Source of the DNA: Bryum argenteum | Lineage: Eukaryota > Streptophyta > Bryopsida > Bryales > Bryaceae | Direction: 5' to 3' | DNA: 64,000 bases | Assembly (NCBI GenBank): GCA_037043015.1 | Contig: CM073330.1 | Coordinates: 8,698,012-8,762,011 of the forward strand | Part shown: positions 61,558 through 64,000 of the stretch, piece after piece | Numbering within the stretch: position 1 is the stretch's first letter | Layout: each line of letters opens with the position of its first letter | The notes under the pieces: model-generated | Databases searched by the model: none | Told to the model about the DNA's origin: nothing | The model's input: only the letters and a program-made list of their open reading frames with translations | Made by a program: the position numbers and the translations under genes

Positions 61558-63141
61558 CCCCTAAATGGTTTGACTCATTTGTAGTAAAATGAACACATCC
61601 TCAAAAGCATTGTCATAGGTGGAGGTAAAAGTGTGTTATCCAAATCTCAACCGTACAATCTTGTCGTAGACATATTGAACATCATGTGGGTCAAATTTTG
61701 AGTCATGAGGCTTCATAGATTGCGAGATCATAATGTATTAATACTCAAAAATGATCACATAATTTCCTCATTTTCACTTTAAAGTGAAAATGCTACCATT
61801 AGACTTATTGCAATGAAAAAGTCACCAATTAGAATGTTGTTCACCTTCATCTCAGTAGCATCCTTGAACAAAAAAAAACCATGAGAAAAATTTCTTTGTG
61901 CAAATTAAGGCCCTGCAATGGTGAAAACTTCCCTAAATTTTACAAAGGAAAAAATGTCTAAAACTAGGCTGCTGTCACTAAAATGCATGCCATTAATTCA
62001 TACTTCATTGTATGGGTCTGAGATTTCTACGACATGAACTAGACTTGATTTGGGACCCAACCCAAGTAATTTCGTCCAAAACGGAGTCCGGATGAAGAAG
62101 TTATGGCTCTCCAAAGTTGCTGTCATCCAAAATGTCGTTTTTCGACATTCGGCCCGCTTAACCCCTAAACGTCCTTGGGGTATTTTTAGCCAAAAACTCA
62201 TTTTCAAAAAATCTGATATAGATGAAAACAAAGATAAGCTATTCAGATCTCAACCGTACAAACTTGTAATAGACTTGTAGTAGATCATGTGGACCAAAAC
62301 TTGACTCATGGGACCTCATAGATTGCGAGATCATAACATATTAGTGCGCAAAACAGGATACAAAATATCATCATTTCCACTTTGAAGTGAAAAATACTAC
62401 CAACATGAAATTTGCAATCAAAAAATCAGCAACTAGAAAGTTGTTCATCTTCATCTCAAAGACACTTTTGTACCAAAAAAATTCATAAAAAAAAAATCTT
62501 GGCTCAAATAGTAGCCTTGTAGTCGTGAAAACTGCCAAAAATTTTACGAAGGAAAAATAGTCCAAATTAGACCCCTCGCACTCAAATCCATGCCTTTTCT
62601 TCAATATACCCTCGATTGGGTCAAGGTTTCTACCACTAAAAATAGACTATAATTGGAATCCATCTCAAAAAATAAAGTCAAAATCTAACGGTGGATGAAG
62701 GAGATCTAGCTCTTCACAAATCATCCATTTTTTCACTTTTTTTCATCGTAGAAACATCATTGCAAAGCCAATACCAAAGTTATCTAAATCAAAAAACTTC
62801 CAACTACAAAGTTGTTGGGATGCATCTAAATATCAAACCTATGAAAAAAAATTCATGAAAAACTATTTTAGATTTCACATAATTGGCTTGCAATGGTAAA
62901 ACATGCCAAATGTTTGAAAACCCAAAAACTAAAGCTGCCTTCACTAAAATCCATGCCATTTATTCATATTTTATTTTATGAGTCTGCAATTTGTACCACA
63001 TAAACTAGACTTGATTTGTGACCTACCCCAAGTGATTTTGTCAAAAACGGAGTTCGGATGAAGAAGTTATGGCTCTTCAAAGTTTCTGCCCTTCATCCAA
63101 AATGTCGTTTTTCGACACTAGGGACGTTTAGGGGTTAAGGG
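61558..63141 (+). mobile_element. TTAA-flanked MITE, internally deleted family A, interrupted
   Basis: The left end CCCCTAAATGG follows TTAA (61554-61557). The right end is now split: CCCGC-TTAA at 62153-62161, and after a nested element TTAA-GGG-TTAA at 63135-63145. Without the insert it is about 607 bp, nearly identical to the copy at 2724-3331. Its outer target duplication is TTAA at 61554-61557 and 63142-63145. It contains the AATGTCGTTTTTCGACATT hairpin at 62131-62149. Confidence 0.85.
62162..63134 (+). mobile_element. TTAA-flanked MITE, family A, full length (973 bp), nested
   Basis: Ends CCCCTAAACGTCCTTGGGG and GGGACGTTTAGGGG are flanked by TTAA at 62158-62161 and 63135-63138. It inserted into the TTAA that is part of the right terminal repeat of the outer element. 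The empty site is visible at 3325-3335 in the sister copy. It is among the best-preserved copies, so it probably moved relatively recently. No coding capacity. Confidence 0.88.
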
Positions 63142-63145
63142 TTAA

Positions 63146-64000
63146 TCTACTCATCAGTTTTTATCAAATTTTTATTGTACAGATCTTGAGATACATTGAG
63201 TCAAAGTTTCAGCCTTTGTAAAACTTTTTCAAACATTTTGACCTCTCTCGTTTAGAGAGCAATGCGATGTTGATTATACATAGGTACGGAAGAGAAATCT
63301 TTAGAATTCTTTTGACAATGTTGCTGAATCCCTTACGTAAATGACCTCTCCATAATATTATAATATTGAGCCTTTTTGTACATTGAAATGACATGGAGCT
63401 ATTTTGGTATTGGATTAGCAAGATGTAAGTCTCAACAAATTGGTGCACAATCACTTATAAAGGCGTAGGTTTCAGCTTTAACCACAAACACTATGCTTCA
63501 AATTTATTCGTATATAAGTCTTGTCCATTTAAGTGATTATATGAAAAATACTTCTATCAAGATATGTAAAGTTTTACATATGTGAATTGAAGGTAATTAC
63601 TGAGAAGTAATAAAGTGTTCGCAATATTGCACTCAAAGTTTTTTAGATTCACGAGTATGAACCACAAATCTATATATTTTGTTTCACAACTCAAAAAAAG
63701 TGCATTGGTATTACTTGATTGCATATCCCCCTACAAGGCTCAACAATGTACAATACACAAAATCCCATCTTCCTTCTCCATAATTCTATTGTCTAGTGGT
63801 TTTTATCTGATTTATAATATTATGGTGCTAGATTTCTTATAGTTGATAAGTAAAATATTTCAAGATGTTTGATTGTAGTAATAAAGTGCTAGTATACATT
63901 TCTTCCATACAATATTTATTTGAGCTAATTTACCTTACAAGAAGGATATTATTGTATGATCCTCAATAACAATCCATGGTTCAATCGAAATATGGTATGT
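63146..64000. other. AT-rich intergenic DNA, no feature seen
   Basis: Only short chance ORFs are present. No repeat seen elsewhere in the window was recognised here. Confidence 0.45.

Noticed and set aside
62050..62280. Short frame present also at 3217-3444 and thus apparently conserved
   Set aside because: The similarity is that of two copies of one non-coding MITE, and the frame crosses the junction of two nested elements.

Overview
The window is nuclear DNA of a land plant. It holds a plastid-targeted photosystem I subunit gene (psaE), a lumenal pentapeptide-repeat gene, a plant-type ORC3 and a plant-specific nuclear protein gene, all split by short GT-AG introns. Compact intron-rich genes in AT-rich, MITE-rich intergenic DNA, and protein sequences that are plant-like but not obviously flowering-plant, make a bryophyte (moss-like) genome my best guess. 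That last step is inference.

Layout. 1-15.6 kb has no convincing gene. It is packed with non-autonomous DNA transposons, mainly a family with TTAA target duplications and CCC(C/T)TAA inverted ends, some nested in each other. 15.7-18.8 kb is a decayed, intron-containing Mutator-like (MULE) transposase with an N-terminal zinc-binding-like region, transposase core and SWIM motif. 21.3-22.3 kb is psaE on the minus strand. 22.7-41 kb is again repeat-dominated: a Tourist-like foldback element with a near-perfect central palindrome, a fourth TTAA element, further MITEs, a 593-bp solo LTR flanked by CAAAC, a GC-rich stem-loop and a tandem array. 41.0-48.0 kb is a 15-exon gene for a nuclear protein of unknown function (At2g19390/At4g29790 family). 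49.5-51.3 kb is a four-exon gene for a thylakoid-lumen pentapeptide protein (TL17.4-like). 53.6-60.3 kb is a 17-exon ORC3 gene on the minus strand, with an unusual exon full of S/T-P-x-K/R sites. 61.5-63.1 kb is another nested pair of TTAA elements.

The exon models of the four genes were built by hand from splice sites, reading phase and family similarity. In all four the phases close exactly. The genes are not an operon: two make chloroplast proteins, one is a replication factor, one is of unknown role.

The most interesting signal is the TTAA-flanked transposon family. Three nested insertions give direct empty-site versus filled-site comparisons, and in each the duplicated target is TTAA. 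A TTAA target with CCC-starting ends is the signature of the piggyBac superfamily, which is not a usual part of plant transposon annotation.
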